Shown: positions 39,078-51,100, numbered from the stretch's first letter. The stretch: DNA of 64,000 nt from Smittia aterrima (GCA_033063855.1 CP093831.1:8246001-8310000), one strand, 5' to 3'. A program made the numbers and translations. The notes: generated from the letters alone by a model not told the origin.

Positions 39078-40710
39078 TTATCTTGGTTCGAATTGGATCC
39101 AAATATCTCTTGGAAAAATTGTAAGTCCATAATAATTATCGAAAGCATTTTCGTAACTTTCTCCAACTGGCTTTACATTAAAATTCTGGAGCAGCGCAGT
39201 AATGCAAAGAAACATTGTGTTCCGGGAAAAGGTTTCGCCAGCGCAAAGTCGGCGACCAGCCCCGAAAGGAATTGAAAAATCTTTCTTTACCGACAATTTT
39301 CCTTTGGAATCTAAATATCTCTCTGGGCGGAAAACTTCAGGATCTTTCCAAAGCTCTTTGTCATTGTGTAATGCGTGCAGTCCTGGTAACGCGAAAGTAT
39401 CTTTCGGAATGTCGTATCCTAAAATGAGAATCAATAAAAACAGCTCGCGGTTAAATTCCAAAGACTTACCAGCAAAAGTTGTTGCCGACAAAGTAAAGTG
39501 AGGCACAGACGCTGGTGCTAATGTTTCATACCGTAAAGATTCCCTTAAAGCAGCTTCAGTGTAAGGCAAACTAAATGAAATTTATTAATTCTTTGCTTTA
39601 ACTAGATGAATCCTCTTCTTACTTAACTCTGTCGTCTAATCCTGGCAATCGACTTGATCCCACAACTAACTCAATTTCCTCTTGAATTTTTTTCAAAACC
39701 TTTTGATTGTACGCAACATTTCGAAGAAAAAACGAAGTTGCCGTATCAATTGCTGACATCGAAGGAAAAAGAAGATCCGTCATTATCATCATCAGCTGAT
39801 CATATTGAAAATCTGATTTCTCTTCACTTTCTTTTAGTTCTTTTATGTAGACGTCAAGGAAGCTTCGAACGTGATCAGATTGATAAGTTTTAATTTGTCG
39901 ATCGACAATTTCTTTCATGAAGTTGTACATAGTCATCGCAGATTCTCTGCACTTATTGTAACCTGACGCTTCGGGAAACAGTAAATGGAACCAAGAAACC
40001 AAACTGAAGATATTTCCATATTCGTGGCCATTCTTTTGAAATACAAAAGCTGCTTCTCCAACTTTAAAAAGTTCAGCTTGTTCCTTTCGTGATATTCTCT
40101 CGTTGACGCAAACCTGAAGCATACAATTTCCCAAAGGAGCGCAGAGAGCTTTCGGCAGACAAACAAGTCCATTTGGCTTGAAATATTTGTTTTCGTGTTC
40201 GTATTTTGGTCCGTTCTTGATAAGATTGATTAAACTTGTCATTTCGTCAGATACTTCGATTTCAAAATCTTGAAAACGACGACCAAAGCCGAAGTCGCGA
40301 AGATTTCTTAAAGTAAATCTTCTTTGATGTTTCCAGTGATCGCCATTGGCGAAGGAAATTCCTTTTAAACCTTTAAAATCTGGATCTCGCAACCTCCCAA
40401 GTAAAGTATCGGGTCGTCCATCGAAGTCTTGATTCAAAACCATTTCACGCACACTTTTTGCATCGTTTGCAATGACAGTTACGAAGGTTCCGGTATAAAA
40501 TCCAATGACTGAGCTTTCGTAATATTCACAAAGTTTGTTGATAGCCAAGTATTTCTTCTTATAGTTGAGTAAGAGAATTAATAAGTAACTTCCAAGTAGA
40601 GGAATTCTTGGAGGTCCCGGTGGAAAGTTAGGCGGTCTATAGAAACAATATTTGTAGCTTCGATAGATGAACAACGCTACGAAAACTGCTACTAGCCCAG
40701 CCGATACCAT
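39078..40710 (-). CDS. Cytochrome P450, CYP2 clan, probably CYP304-like
   Basis: Three exons on minus: 40710-39623, 39570-39470, 39418-39078; 509 residues, normal for a microsomal P450. It binds haem and carries out NADPH-dependent mono-oxygenation at the ER. Order of motifs: N-terminal membrane anchor (about 2-20), proline hinge PPNFPPGPPRIP, C-helix WKHQRR, the clan-typical LRNLRDFGFGRR, I-helix SAIDTATS, K-helix ExxR in ALRESLR, FRPERYL, and the haem loop FGAGRRLCAGE with Cys455. The LRNLRDFGFG signature and overall length point to the CYP303/304/305 group of clan 2; CYP304 is my best guess. The I-helix lacks the usual glycine of AGxDT. The start is the ATG at 40,710, as the codon two residues upstream is GTG. 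Confidence 0.94.
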
Positions 40711-40907
40711 TTTCACGACTAAATATTTTTATTAAAATGTTTATCTTTGAGATCGTTATCATCGGACATTGAGAAATTTTTTTTATAAAAACGGCATCAT
40801 CGAACATCGGTCTTATCAATCTTTGTCTGGATTTTGTAACATTTAATTTACTTTTCAATATCTTGAGTACATACCAACATATTGAGAGCTTCACTTACGC
40901 CATGATC

Positions 40908-40941
40908 ATTGAAAGAGATTGCACATTGAAAGAGATTGCAA
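40908..40941. repeat. 17-base tandem duplication upstream of the P450
   Basis: Two adjacent copies of ATTGAAAGAGATTGCAC differing only in the last base, about 200 bases upstream of the P450 start codon. A local slippage duplication; it could double a regulatory site. Confidence 0.85.
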
Positions 40942-41080
40942 CAACAAAATCTTTTGATTAACTCTAATCGATTTCCAGAGAACCTTCAAATTAAAAAAAT
41001 TGTCTTTATCCTCAGTTTGATTGACCAGCAACATTTGTTTTTAAATATTCAAATCTAATGTTCGACTTTTTTTCAAATCC

Positions 41081-41266
41081 TGTTAATTTCATGTTAATGG
41101 ATGCAGCATTGAGTGTTAATCGAAACTGTTCTGCAGTGTTCAATTAAGGTAAGTGGATACAAGCTCATCACGCTCAGTTGGAGGTTTTCTAATTAAAACC
41201 TTTACAAGCAAAATCGCTCACTCAAAAATCAAGTCAAAAACATTCATTTCCAAAAAGAATCATGTT
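41081..41266 (+). repeat. Direct repeat flanking the P450, copy B
   Basis: Second copy of the 185-base sequence, about 370 bases upstream of the P450 start codon. The frame matching copy A reads MLMDAALSVNRNCSAVF and then meets TAA immediately before the conserved GTAAGTG. Most differences from copy A would change the amino acid, so no purifying selection on that frame is evident. It may mark the ends of an old tandem duplication that included the P450. Confidence 0.9.
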
Positions 41267-41269
41267 GCG

Positions 41270-44200
41270 GTTTGAAACTCAACAGATTTGACGTGTCATT
41301 TTTGTCGACAGCTCATCACTTTTTATTTCAATGGGCAACTAAAATACATCGCGCTATCCTTTCAGAGAATATCGTAGAACATGTAGGAGCGATCCTTAAG
41401 TGATGATCGCTGAATGTTGAAAAAGCTTGAGTTGAAAGTTTTGTTGACTACGATGCGGCATGCTCAACATATAAAATAGAGGAAACCGTAGTTTTAATAT
41501 CGCGCCAGACAGCATCAAACCGACCAAAAAAAAATGCCGAAAACTTTTTTTTCCTTGCTCACGAGCATGTGGCACAATCACAGGACGCAAGGGACAAAAA
41601 CGAAGTTTCCGTGTGATTGCAAAAATTGCTTCGAGGTATGAAAATTCATACAGCGCGTTTGCAAATGTTTTTTGAATGGCGTGTCAGAAAAATCCCAAAC
41701 AACAAATTATTATTATTTCACGTCTCAATTCAGGAGGCAGCCACGGTCGGAGATGGCAATTGTTAGGGCGTTTGCGGAAGCCGCGAAAATCCTCACCGTG
41801 TTTAATAAGCGAGATATTTGCCAATGCGTTCGCTTTTGGTTTCAATGCTCATCAATTTGCTAGGATACATAAGTAAGCTTTAGTTTCAGAAGAACAAAAG
41901 CGGTGAAACAAAAAAAAAACATTTTACTCTGATGCATATGAAATAGTCAGAACTCGCTCTATCGACGTGAACTAAATGTATTCGAATGAGTTTGGATCTG
42001 CGAACGAAGGTTGCTCTTGTTTTTCAATTAACCTGCATAGAGCCATGCAATTGACCTGATTGAAGAGTTGCATGAGATGAATATAGTTCACGGTAATTGA
42101 ATGTTATTAAATCCCTTGAAAGCTTTTAGTTAAACTTTGTTACTCTCGTAAGTTTAGTTTACCCATCAATTCAAACTTAAAACCAAAATTTGATTTCAAT
42201 TTAAAACTAAAAGATACCCGAGGAGAACTTAATTATTTCCCACCAACGCTTTCAACTCCATAAATCAAACTCAAAACCGCAACAGAATTTTCATCGCTAT
42301 AAAGTCAATTATAGATGAGATTCACTCCTCGCATTCTTCCTTACCACCAAACATCAGATTGCGGCATTTTCGGTTTCAATAACTTCGCAATCACGAAGGA
42401 GAAGCAAATAAATCAATGAGGCGAGTGAATACTTTAGCGGCTTTTTGTTTATTATCAGCAAGAAAATTGTTTTTGAAGGTTTTCCCACTTAAAGCTTCAA
42501 AGATTGTCGCTTCACTTATAAATTAAAATTTCTTCTCTCACCCTCCGACACTAATTAAGTTTCTAACAAATTGACTTCGCCAGGTTTGCATCGCTGCGAC
42601 ATTTTTTTTAGAGAAACCCAAAGTTTTTGGCAAAGCAAGAGAAGATTCACGCAAACCAAAGCGATAAATTACAACAGCGAGAACGGCACCAGGGCCTTCT
42701 CGAGATAAATTTCATTATTTCTCAAGCCATTTAATGTGAGGCAAGCGAACTCTCTTGAGCGTTGAGGAATGGGAAAAGGTTAATTAAAACCCAATGTCGA
42801 ATGACATTGGCATGAAGAAGGGAAACGAAAAATTTTAATTGAAAGTTACCACTGGAAAATTTATTGGTAATTGACAGCGAGGGAGCAGACATTCTTTGTC
42901 GTAGCGGAAAGTTTTTCATCTCTTCATGCACATTAAACTTAAAATCTCTCCACCTTCACGTTCAAGTGAAAATTCATGATTCATGATGAACTGAAGTAGA
43001 AGCTTCGTTCCTTCCGGAAAGTCGTCTTCCTTCTTTCTCAACGATAAGAAAGTTGCATGATGACATCCGGAAATGAATAATTAAGTGAACTCGTTGTATC
43101 GTTTGCTTTCATTTGATCTCTGTGTTCATCTTCATCGTTTCGCAGTCCCAGAGATCAAGCTGAACTTCTTGTTTTCTTGTTTACAGTTTAATCTCATCTC
43201 AGGTGACCTAATCAGAAAGAAGAGACAAATGGTGGTTCGTCCTTTCAGAAATTTAATGATGCGTAATGCGATTCTCTCTTTAAATTGCCTGACGGCATCA
43301 AGGTGCGCTACCGCCCACTATCATCCCTTCTGTGTGAAGTGAACTCCTCTCGTAAAAGATATAAAAAGGTTTTCCGACTCTCGGGCTTTGTGTTAAATCG
43401 TTAAATTCAGCCTTTAGTGGTTTAAGCAAAGTAATGAATAATGAAATCAATGGAAGCACGTTGCTGGCACCTTTTTGTACTGCTTCTCGTGCGAACTATG
43501 CCAAGGTGCTCTAGTCATTGAATTCCGTAATGTGTCATCCCAGTTACCCACTCTCTTCGACCTCCACATTGCATTGTTCATTGCCAAAACACTAAGGACG
43601 AAAATAAAACTGAAAAAAAAACTCCGCACAACTTTAACTGACTCAATTCATTTGTTGCTGCTTTGTCAGACGACGCTTCAATTTACTTTTTCATTGTTCT
43701 CGAAACAGTTTACTGAACGGACAATAGAAGCTCGAAACAACGCTCGAAATAATTACAAAATGTCTCTCGAAACGACACTCGCTACGTGAGGACATTATGG
43801 CGGAATTAACACAGATTCTCTCGTCTACTTCGCAATAGTTGCGATGCACTTTTTCATCTCTCACCCGTCTGACGACGACAACAATTTCCATTACCATTCG
43901 TTCGCTTCATCGGTTTCAGTTCAGTTTTAAAAAACCCAAGAAGATCTTCCGAGAACACGACGACGCGTTGATTCTCTTGTGGGGTCCCATTAACTTCTTC
44001 TCCTTCATATATTTTCGATGTCTATTTCCCTAGCGACGTGCATTTTATTAGTTTTATCCGGGTGGAGCTCTACAGTGTAAAATAAGAAGATGAAAAAATT
44101 CTTGGCGTCTGAAAATCGCTGGCATATCAAGGGAGGTGAAAAAAATCCGCTCTCTCCTCCTTACAAGAACAAATATGTTTGTAGAATCTGCAGATGATCT

Positions 44201-46430
44201 GAGGAGATAGCGGAGGAAAGGTGTTGAAGCAACGTGCAATGAACGTGACGAAATTTCTTTATGCACGAAGAAAAGCCAGTGACGCGAGTCTTCTGTTTCA
44301 CGCTTGCTTGCTAATCATTTCATTTTGCTCATACTTTTAATAAGTTCATCCAGCTTAGAGGAATTGTCTGCAAAATCTGTTGGCTCTGCACTGAGAATGA
44401 AAAGGAATGAGAATTGAGGTAATTTTTTCGACGTGCAATGGCAAATTTTTGCTTTGAAAGCTAAAATGAAAGCTCTAGGCAGCCACAAATCATCTCATTT
44501 GCTTCGCCCACACAGTTTACCTCTTTGAACAAATAGAATTTCATGTGTAGATTCATCAAGAGCCTTCACTCGATTCCACCGTGTTGGATTTCTTTTAGCA
44601 ACTTTAGCGTTAGCCACCGTCGAAAGAAAAGTCATAAATAATTTTTTCACTCATAAAACATCATCAATTACGTCAAAGAAGAGGAAGAAATTGCCATAGT
44701 AATATGAATTACAAAAACCTCTCTCCTCGACCCACCATGGCACACATCGTCTAGGAAAATCCTGCACAAATTGCGATTCATGATGCAATAAATTTCCATA
44801 TTTGTTTCACATGGAACTTGGTGGAGCTTACATCATCGAAAATTCAAAAGCACATCGATTTTCGAAATGATTTAACGTTGCTTGGCCATTTCAACGTAAT
44901 CGATAATTGAGAATCTAATACATGCCAGCAACTAAGCTTATAATACAAATAGTTTACAGGGAACTAAAGCTTTTCATGCTGCAATTCGAATATTTGAGAG
45001 TATTCTAAGCTGATTACGAATTTAATTCGAGCAAACAGAATTTAACAAAATTATTTGTTAACTAAGGAATTTAAAGAGAACTAAAGAAAACTTTGCAATG
45101 ATGGAGGCATTGACGCTGAGAAAAACAAAGTCATAACTTGAACAATGGGTTGATGCTTCCCTGGCAGACAATGAATGACAATCTTTGGAAGTCTCCCATA
45201 AAGACGTTTCACTAGATTTACTTCAACTCGAGGTAGAGAGAAGAAATTTTTTTAGGACTTGAACAGCAGTCCCTCTGTCATTGTTGAATAAACTGTCTGC
45301 TTATCGTAGATAGAAATCTGAGAAATATCTTTCGATCTGGGAATCTCAGGCGATGGCGCGAAAAGAAAATCAAAATCGTTCAGATTTTAACGCTTCATGA
45401 TTATTATTATTGCTCGCTCCATCATGGAAATTCCTAAAAAAGAATCTTTAATAGAAATTTCTTTCATTTTCATCCTCATTTGAATGATATTAATTTTGTT
45501 CTTCTTTGTCATCGCCGAGAAGGCAAAATTGCAGTAAGAAATTGCTAAACTATTATTTATTTAGACTCATCTTCAATAGTTTCAATCGATCCACTGAACA
45601 ATTTAATCAAATATTTTTTAATAACGTTTTATTGACGACTGAAAAGTTCTAATAAAAACGAACGACAACCTTTTCTTTCTAAATTGATTTAAACTTTCAA
45701 CTAAAGGTGAAAGGCAAGTTTCAAACTTTAAGACTCTTCTCTGATCTGTTATTGTTGGGAAACATTGTAGTCACACTTTCTGGAATAAAAAGCTTTCATA
45801 TCAAATAAAAATCCTCGACAATCATTTACGCTTGTCAAGTTGCAATTTAACATCATTCCATTGATTATTTTTATAACGAATGTTCAGCGAATTTTAACTC
45901 TCGGAATTAATTTTTGTCGAATTTTCAATTATCGCGAACGCTTGATTAACGAGCTTCCACTTATATAAACTCTCTTTGAATGAGCGAGTGGACTGTGAGA
46001 AAGAGTTATTTATTGTTTCAATTAAGTTGAGTTGTCATTTGTGATCAAAAAAAAATGAAGCTGAAAGAAATAAAGTTTTCAAAACAAAACTTTCATTTTA
46101 TCAATAAAATATTTTTCTATCTTGCTCGTCGATCTTTGAAAAATAATTCTCTTGGGACATGCTACGCTCCAAAATCACTTCGAAACAATCCGAGCCACAC
46201 TGGTTTTACATCCATCTGTTGGTGGGGTGGCTAAACGTAAATCGGTTCTTTGTGCAGAAAACGATTTTAAAACTTGCGCTAAACATTTTGAAGATGTCAC
46301 TACTCTCCATCGCTTGCTGTTTTAAACATTTCCAACAGTTCTGCTTTCCATCATGTTCTCAAAGCATTTTATCACATGCGCCACGAGAAGAAAACAAAAT
46401 CTTTTTTAACCATTGAATTTAATAAATATT
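41270..46430. other. Intergenic region between the P450 and FMRFa genes
   Basis: About 5 kb without a gene I can support. A GC-raised patch at about 41,730-41,865 follows an acceptor-like TCAATTCAG and is open in two frames, and a short minus-strand frame at 43,447-43,612 follows an acceptor-like T-run; both are described separately or rejected. Otherwise AT-rich sequence with no recognised content. Confidence 0.5.
43447..43612 (-). other. Possible small secreted-peptide exon, unrecognised
   Basis: On the minus strand a run of T ending in CAG is followed by a frame open to a TGA: a hydrophobic head (FIFVLSVLAMNNA) then MWRSKRVGNWDDTLRNS and onward, ending in KKVPATCFH. The shape, a hydrophobic leader followed by a short basic peptide with a KR site, resembles a neuropeptide precursor, but no family is recognised and the frame's first codon is GTG, so a first exon would be needed. 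It may be chance. Confidence 0.15.
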
Positions 46431-46446
46431 TTATTTCACATTTATT
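46430..46446 (-). terminator. Candidate polyadenylation signals of FMRFa
   Basis: Two minus-strand AATAAA hexamers (TTTATT on plus) at 46,430-46,435 and 46,441-46,446, about 340 bases past the stop codon. Confidence 0.45.
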
Positions 46447-46785
46447 AAGTTCTTATTCTCCATCATAGTAATCTCAATGCCTTGACCTAAAATTGTACAA
46501 AGTGTCTAATCTACTTCCTTCTCGAAAACGATTGTTAATGTAGTTTAATGTTATGATTCGCAGAAAGAGATTGGTTAAAGAAGAGCTTCGAGAAGTTGTG
46601 CAAGTGTCATCGTAAAGAAGTTCGATGGGGTTTCACGTTGTGATGAATTCCTTATGATCCAGCCTTTGAAAATATTAGTTCTCGCCAGTTTCTTGACAAG
46701 AGCAACAAATGAGAAACTGGTGAGATTTTAATTTTCATCATTAGGAGTTCATTGAGTGTCGTTTGCAGTGAAAGCTCATTCGACA

Positions 46786-47904
46786 TTACTTTCTCTCGAT
46801 GATATATTCGCCATAAGTCTGCTTTGAGGGTTCTTTGCCAAAGAGTTCTTGCAGTTGATCGCCGTTTGCTCTCTCGGCTTGAGAAAGTTGATTTTCATTT
46901 TCCTGAAGAAGACAGTCGTCATCTTCGCAGTAAATTTTCGTACTTCGTGTGACGGATTGTGGGCCACTTCGTTTTCCGAATCTCATTAAATTCTTTTCGT
47001 TCCTTCCGAATCGAATTAAATTTCCGCCTCGACCCAATCGAAGAAGATTTCGATCGCTTGTGCTTCCGCGAGTTTGTCGATTCTCCAAAATTGAGTTGGA
47101 ATCTTTACTTGCACGACCGAATCGAAGCATATTTGCTCGCTTTCCAAATCGCATTACATTTCCACGACCAAAGCGCATCATATTGCCTCGACCAAAGCGA
47201 AGCATATTGCTTCGTTCTGATGACTTCTTATTTCCAATTTTGTTGCCACTCTGCCCAGAGTTTGATTGAACTTCTGGTGGAGCTTCAAAGTTTTCGTTGC
47301 TTGCAGACTCAGAAGATGATCGTCCAAGTCGAAGTATTTTATTGCCATGCTCATCGTATCTGTTGCTGTCGGGACTTCGTAGAATTGGTCGATCAATAAA
47401 CTCTTCGTCCTCGCTTGCATCGTTATAATCTTCCATTGCTGAGTCGTCAATATTGTTACGGCCAAATCTCATGAAACCATCAGGTCGTGCACGTCCAAAT
47501 CGCAAAATGTTCTTATCGTTTTTTCTGGGCTTCGATGGCATTAAGTCATTGAAATCATAACTAGGCCCATCGTCACTAGGTGATCGTCCGAAACGCATCA
47601 TATTCCCTGCTCTTCCGAACCTCATAAAACCTTTATCGAGAGCACTTCTGCGCCGAGCTTCAATCTCCGTGTTATCGCTTTTAATACTCCTTCGGAATTG
47701 AAAAACAACTCCAGTGCTGCCCAAGTCATCAACGTCAGAGATATAACTTAAGCTGGGCGGCCGAGCGACGTTGTAATCTCCCTGATTAAGAGCTAATTCA
47801 TTCTCGCTGTTGTTCTTGGTATCCGATTGTGGGTCAGCTGGTGCAGACGATAATCGACTACACTTAAACATCACAACGACCATGAATAGTGTCAGCTTCA
47901 TCAT
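46786..47904 (-). CDS. FMRFa: FMRFamide neuropeptide precursor
   Basis: A single coding exon of 372 residues with an N-terminal signal peptide (residues 1 to about 20). It is processed in the secretory pathway into amidated peptides acting on FMRFamide receptors. I count twelve units ending in RFG or RLG followed by R, K or KR: SALDKGFMRFG, AGNMMRFG, NDKNILRFG, ARPDGFMRFG, one ending in NKILRLG, one ending in SNMLRFG, GNMMRFG, GNVMRFG, ANMLRFG, NLLRLG, GGNLIRFG and NEKNLMRFG. The glycine supplies the amide. Acidic spacers (for example SEDEEFID) separate the blocks, as in other FMRFa precursors. Only two units carry the literal FMRF ending. A minus-strand acceptor (TTCATTGCAG) ends at 47,924, 20 bases above the ATG, so a non-coding first exon is expected, as in other fly FMRFa genes. 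The C-terminal tail after the last KR contains two cysteines. Confidence 0.96.
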   Translation of the reverse strand: MMKLTLFMVVVMFKCSRLSSAPADPQSDTKNNSENELALNQGDYNVARPPSLSYISDVDDLGSTGVVFQFRRSIKSDNTEIEARRRSALDKGFMRFGRAGNMMRFGRSPSDDGPSYDFNDLMPSKPRKNDKNILRFGRARPDGFMRFGRNNIDDSAMEDYNDASEDEEFIDRPILRSPDSNRYDEHGNKILRLGRSSSESASNENFEAPPEVQSNSGQSGNKIGNKKSSERSNMLRFGRGNMMRFGRGNVMRFGKRANMLRFGRASKDSNSILENRQTRGSTSDRNLLRLGRGGNLIRFGRNEKNLMRFGKRSGPQSVTRSTKIYCEDDDCLLQENENQLSQAERANGDQLQELFGKEPSKQTYGEYIIERK

Positions 47905-47924
47905 TTAGTTTTTCTTCGTTACTG
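47905..47924 (-). promoter_or_regulatory. 3' splice site and leader end of FMRFa
   Basis: Minus-strand TTTCATTGCAG is followed by TAACGAAGAAAAACTAA and the start codon. It looks like the acceptor of a 5' UTR intron; the upstream exon and promoter were not located. Confidence 0.5.
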
Positions 47925-48157
47925 CAATGAAATAAAATGTCGATTTAGTTGAAAATCTTTGAAGTAATCTTTTAAATAAAAATATTTTTGCTTCGTCGCG
48001 GGTTGAGCTTTTAATAAATTTTGATTTATGGCCCCGAATTTCAGAGAAATCGAGGTTGATCTCTTGAATCCCTCGACTTTTTTTAAGGCGATTTCTTTTA
48101 GCGAAAAAAAAGTTTTCACTTATGAGTCACTGGAAAATTTCCTTTCACGGCAGTAAA

Positions 48158-48180
48158 TCTGATGTCGAGCCGACATCAGA
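48158..48180. repeat. Perfect inverted repeat upstream of FMRFa
   Basis: Arms TCTGATGTCG (48,158-48,167) and CGACATCAGA (48,171-48,180) are exact reverse complements with a three-base AGC spacer. It lies about 255 bases upstream of the FMRFa start codon. It could be a dimer-binding site or a short hairpin; no known factor is assigned. Confidence 0.85.
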
Positions 48181-51100
48181 AAGTATCCAATAATAAGTGT
48201 CGCCTCAACGTGGATTAAGTTGTTCTCAGCTGAACGTGATAACGAATTGTGGAGACGCTTTATCGTCAGCATCAGCTTTCACCCACCTCTACTCTGTATT
48301 TTATGTCCTGAGAAATTTTCCTCGTTTCAATCTTTTAAAGCTTTGTTCTTGAAAATGAAGACAAACTGAGAAAAGTAATTTGATAATTTACGATTTAAAC
48401 TTTAAAGCTGAGACGAATATTAAATCTGTCTGAAGCACTTTCTAAGTGAAACAATTGAAAATTATTTTAGGATCCTTCTCAACTGATGCCTAGAGACTGA
48501 ATGACGGCGAAACTCGCATTTAATCTCATCTGCTCTAGGTGCAACAAAAAATAGCTCGAGAGCTTTTCCTTGCCAGAGAAACCAAAGCAATGACGTTGAA
48601 TGTTCGTCTGTGTGTGTGTTTGCGTGAAATGCTTGGGAAGAAATTTATCAATGAATGTTTGCTTGTGGTCGTTAGCGTAATTTTCTTTTTTTTTTTCAAG
48701 GATTTAATTTAATCTCTTGTGGAGAAGACTGAAAAGTGGATGAAAAAGAATCCTTTGCCGCATCATTAATTGCTAACAACGCGTCACCTGATTTTTGCGG
48801 AGAACTTTCAAATATTCACAGCAACTTTGTCTAAAAAAGAAAAAGAGATTCTTCATCGCTTTGATTGAACTTTACTACTCATTGTTGTTCCTCACAACGA
48901 GTCATATTTCTGGCGACTAGGATTTAATCGATTTCATGGTTTTGGCTCTATTTTTGCAGATGCTTTTTATTTTCGTCGATTCAGATGTTTCTCAAGCAGA
49001 GGAGGCAATAAAAGCCTTACAACCAACAACATTGAGGGTGGAAGAAGTTTTTTTGCTGAGATACTTTCGTAGACAGTCTGATGCCATTGAAATTGAAACT
49101 GCACGGACTGAGAGAGAGCTATCGAATTAATATCAGGAGAGGTAAGAGAAGGAAGTGATTCTAAATCTATTTCTAAATGAAAGATCGAGATAAACTTGCC
49201 CAAAGGGACTTTCAGTTTCCTCGAATGTTCTACATAATTGTAAGGTGCTTATTTCTCATTTGTACTATAGATCGCCACGTGATTCCACTGACAGCACGCC
49301 ATTGTCTGCTTCCTAGAAAACGGCAAAGTATTAACCAAGATAAAACTTAATACAAGCGACATAACGGCGCAATATGCTTTGATCAAGATTTGGTACAAAT
49401 GAGGTTAAAGCGATGAATGAAAATGAAAATATTCATGAATGAACCGAGCGTTGTTCTTTGAATGAAAATCTTAGCTTCTTTTTGATGAGTCATGGGCAAC
49501 GCAATTATGTCGATGGAAAATCTCTTAACTTGATAATCTGGCAGCATTCCAAATTTCAATTCACTGTTTGTCTTCCGATTCTTCCATCTATGACCACGTT
49601 CTGTCTGCATAAACGACGCCATCAAACGCTAACTTTGTGAAGTAAAAACTCAAGACGGAAGGACCTTAAAAAAAGCTTTTAGGCACAATCAGATATCTTG
49701 CCAAATTATTTCAGCAAAACGAGATTTGCTATCGCAATTTCTGATGAAATTAGCTTTTAATGAAATATTAAATTGCAACTACAAAAAAGTTGTTTAAAGC
49801 TTTCGTCTTATGAAAGTTTCGTAATTTATTTCCTCGACACAAACCTCATCATTAGCATCTTAATCCGCGAACAATAAGCAACTTCGTGACAACTTCATCC
49901 ACATAAATGACGAGACATGGAAGTTTCATGGAAGTTTTTTTATTTATTGAAGTTAATTACTGTGAGCGGAGAGTTCTGATTGCGGATCAGCTTACAGCAA
50001 AGCTTTTCCCTTGATCCATCATAATCTGTTGTGTGGTTTGCAGAAAATCTTGTAGCGATACATTATCATGAGTAATCTCATCGTTAAGCCGAGAGTTGTT
50101 GTGCCATTCACTCTACACCACGAGTTTATTATCAATTTATATTGAAACTCAATCCTCGACAGACTCGATCGGAGACAATTGAATGAAGTAAAACTCCGCA
50201 TGCAAACTTCAGTAACTAAAATATCTTTCTTGTCAAGCTTGTCTTCAAATAGCGACATATTGTTGTCTAGTAGCAAACAAATCTTTAAATCTTTTTGTCG
50301 TTAGGGCAAAGAGAAGATGAACATAAAGGACGACGTGATAAATTGTCCATCATTCGTTACAATTACAGTAAAAGAAATCTTATCGTCGTTGTATGTGACG
50401 AAACCTTTTTTGAATTCAAAGATTTTTGACAGCGAGAGTTGCAGATTTTTAATCAACGTATGAGTGAGTCTTGAAAGAGGACGATGCGTAATAACGCGAC
50501 ATAAAGAATAAGAACAAAAGAAATGATTATGCAAATCTCAGATAACAGGATTAACGCTCAGTTTTATGTTAATTCAGTGGACTACGAATTTCCAAAGAAA
50601 TTTGCGACTCAAAGCACTGAAGACGACAACACAATGTTTTGTTTATTTTTACTAAGAACTTGAATTAGGATGCGCGTCATTGGCTTGTGGACTATAAAAT
50701 AACAAACTTCCTCTTAAACTTCGTCAAATCGCAACAATTTGAAGCAGCAAATCAATTCGGCGGAAAACAATCCGGAAAAAAGAAATGAAATTGTTACAAT
50801 GTTGGCGTCAAATGACGGAAAACGCTGCATAAATCATGTTGATGGAAAAATGAACTCGAGTCGAGGCATGCGAGAGTCAACTTTTTTGAAAAATTACCCG
50901 CTCAACTTTCAACTTTATGTTAATTTTTCACACATCCTAGAATTGAAATTTTCGGCTGATGAAAATTGATTTCACTCGCACGCCTCACGCACCCTTGTCT
51001 CAGCAATATTTTCGCGAAGATATCGAGAAAAAATGAACAAATAATTTTTCATCTCAAATAATCTGCAGTAATTTCTGGCTACACGGGAGCTTTGGCAACG

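Noticed and set aside
41730..41876. GC-raised patch that could serve as exon 2 of the repeat's leader frame (GGSHGRRWQLLG...)
   Set aside because: Phase allows the join to copy A, but that intron would span the whole P450 and copy B, and the product is unrecognised.
48936..49130. 64-residue ATG frame with a hydrophobic head (MVLALFLQMLFIFVDSD)
   Set aside because: No splice or promoter support, no recognised family; within what AT-rich DNA gives by chance.
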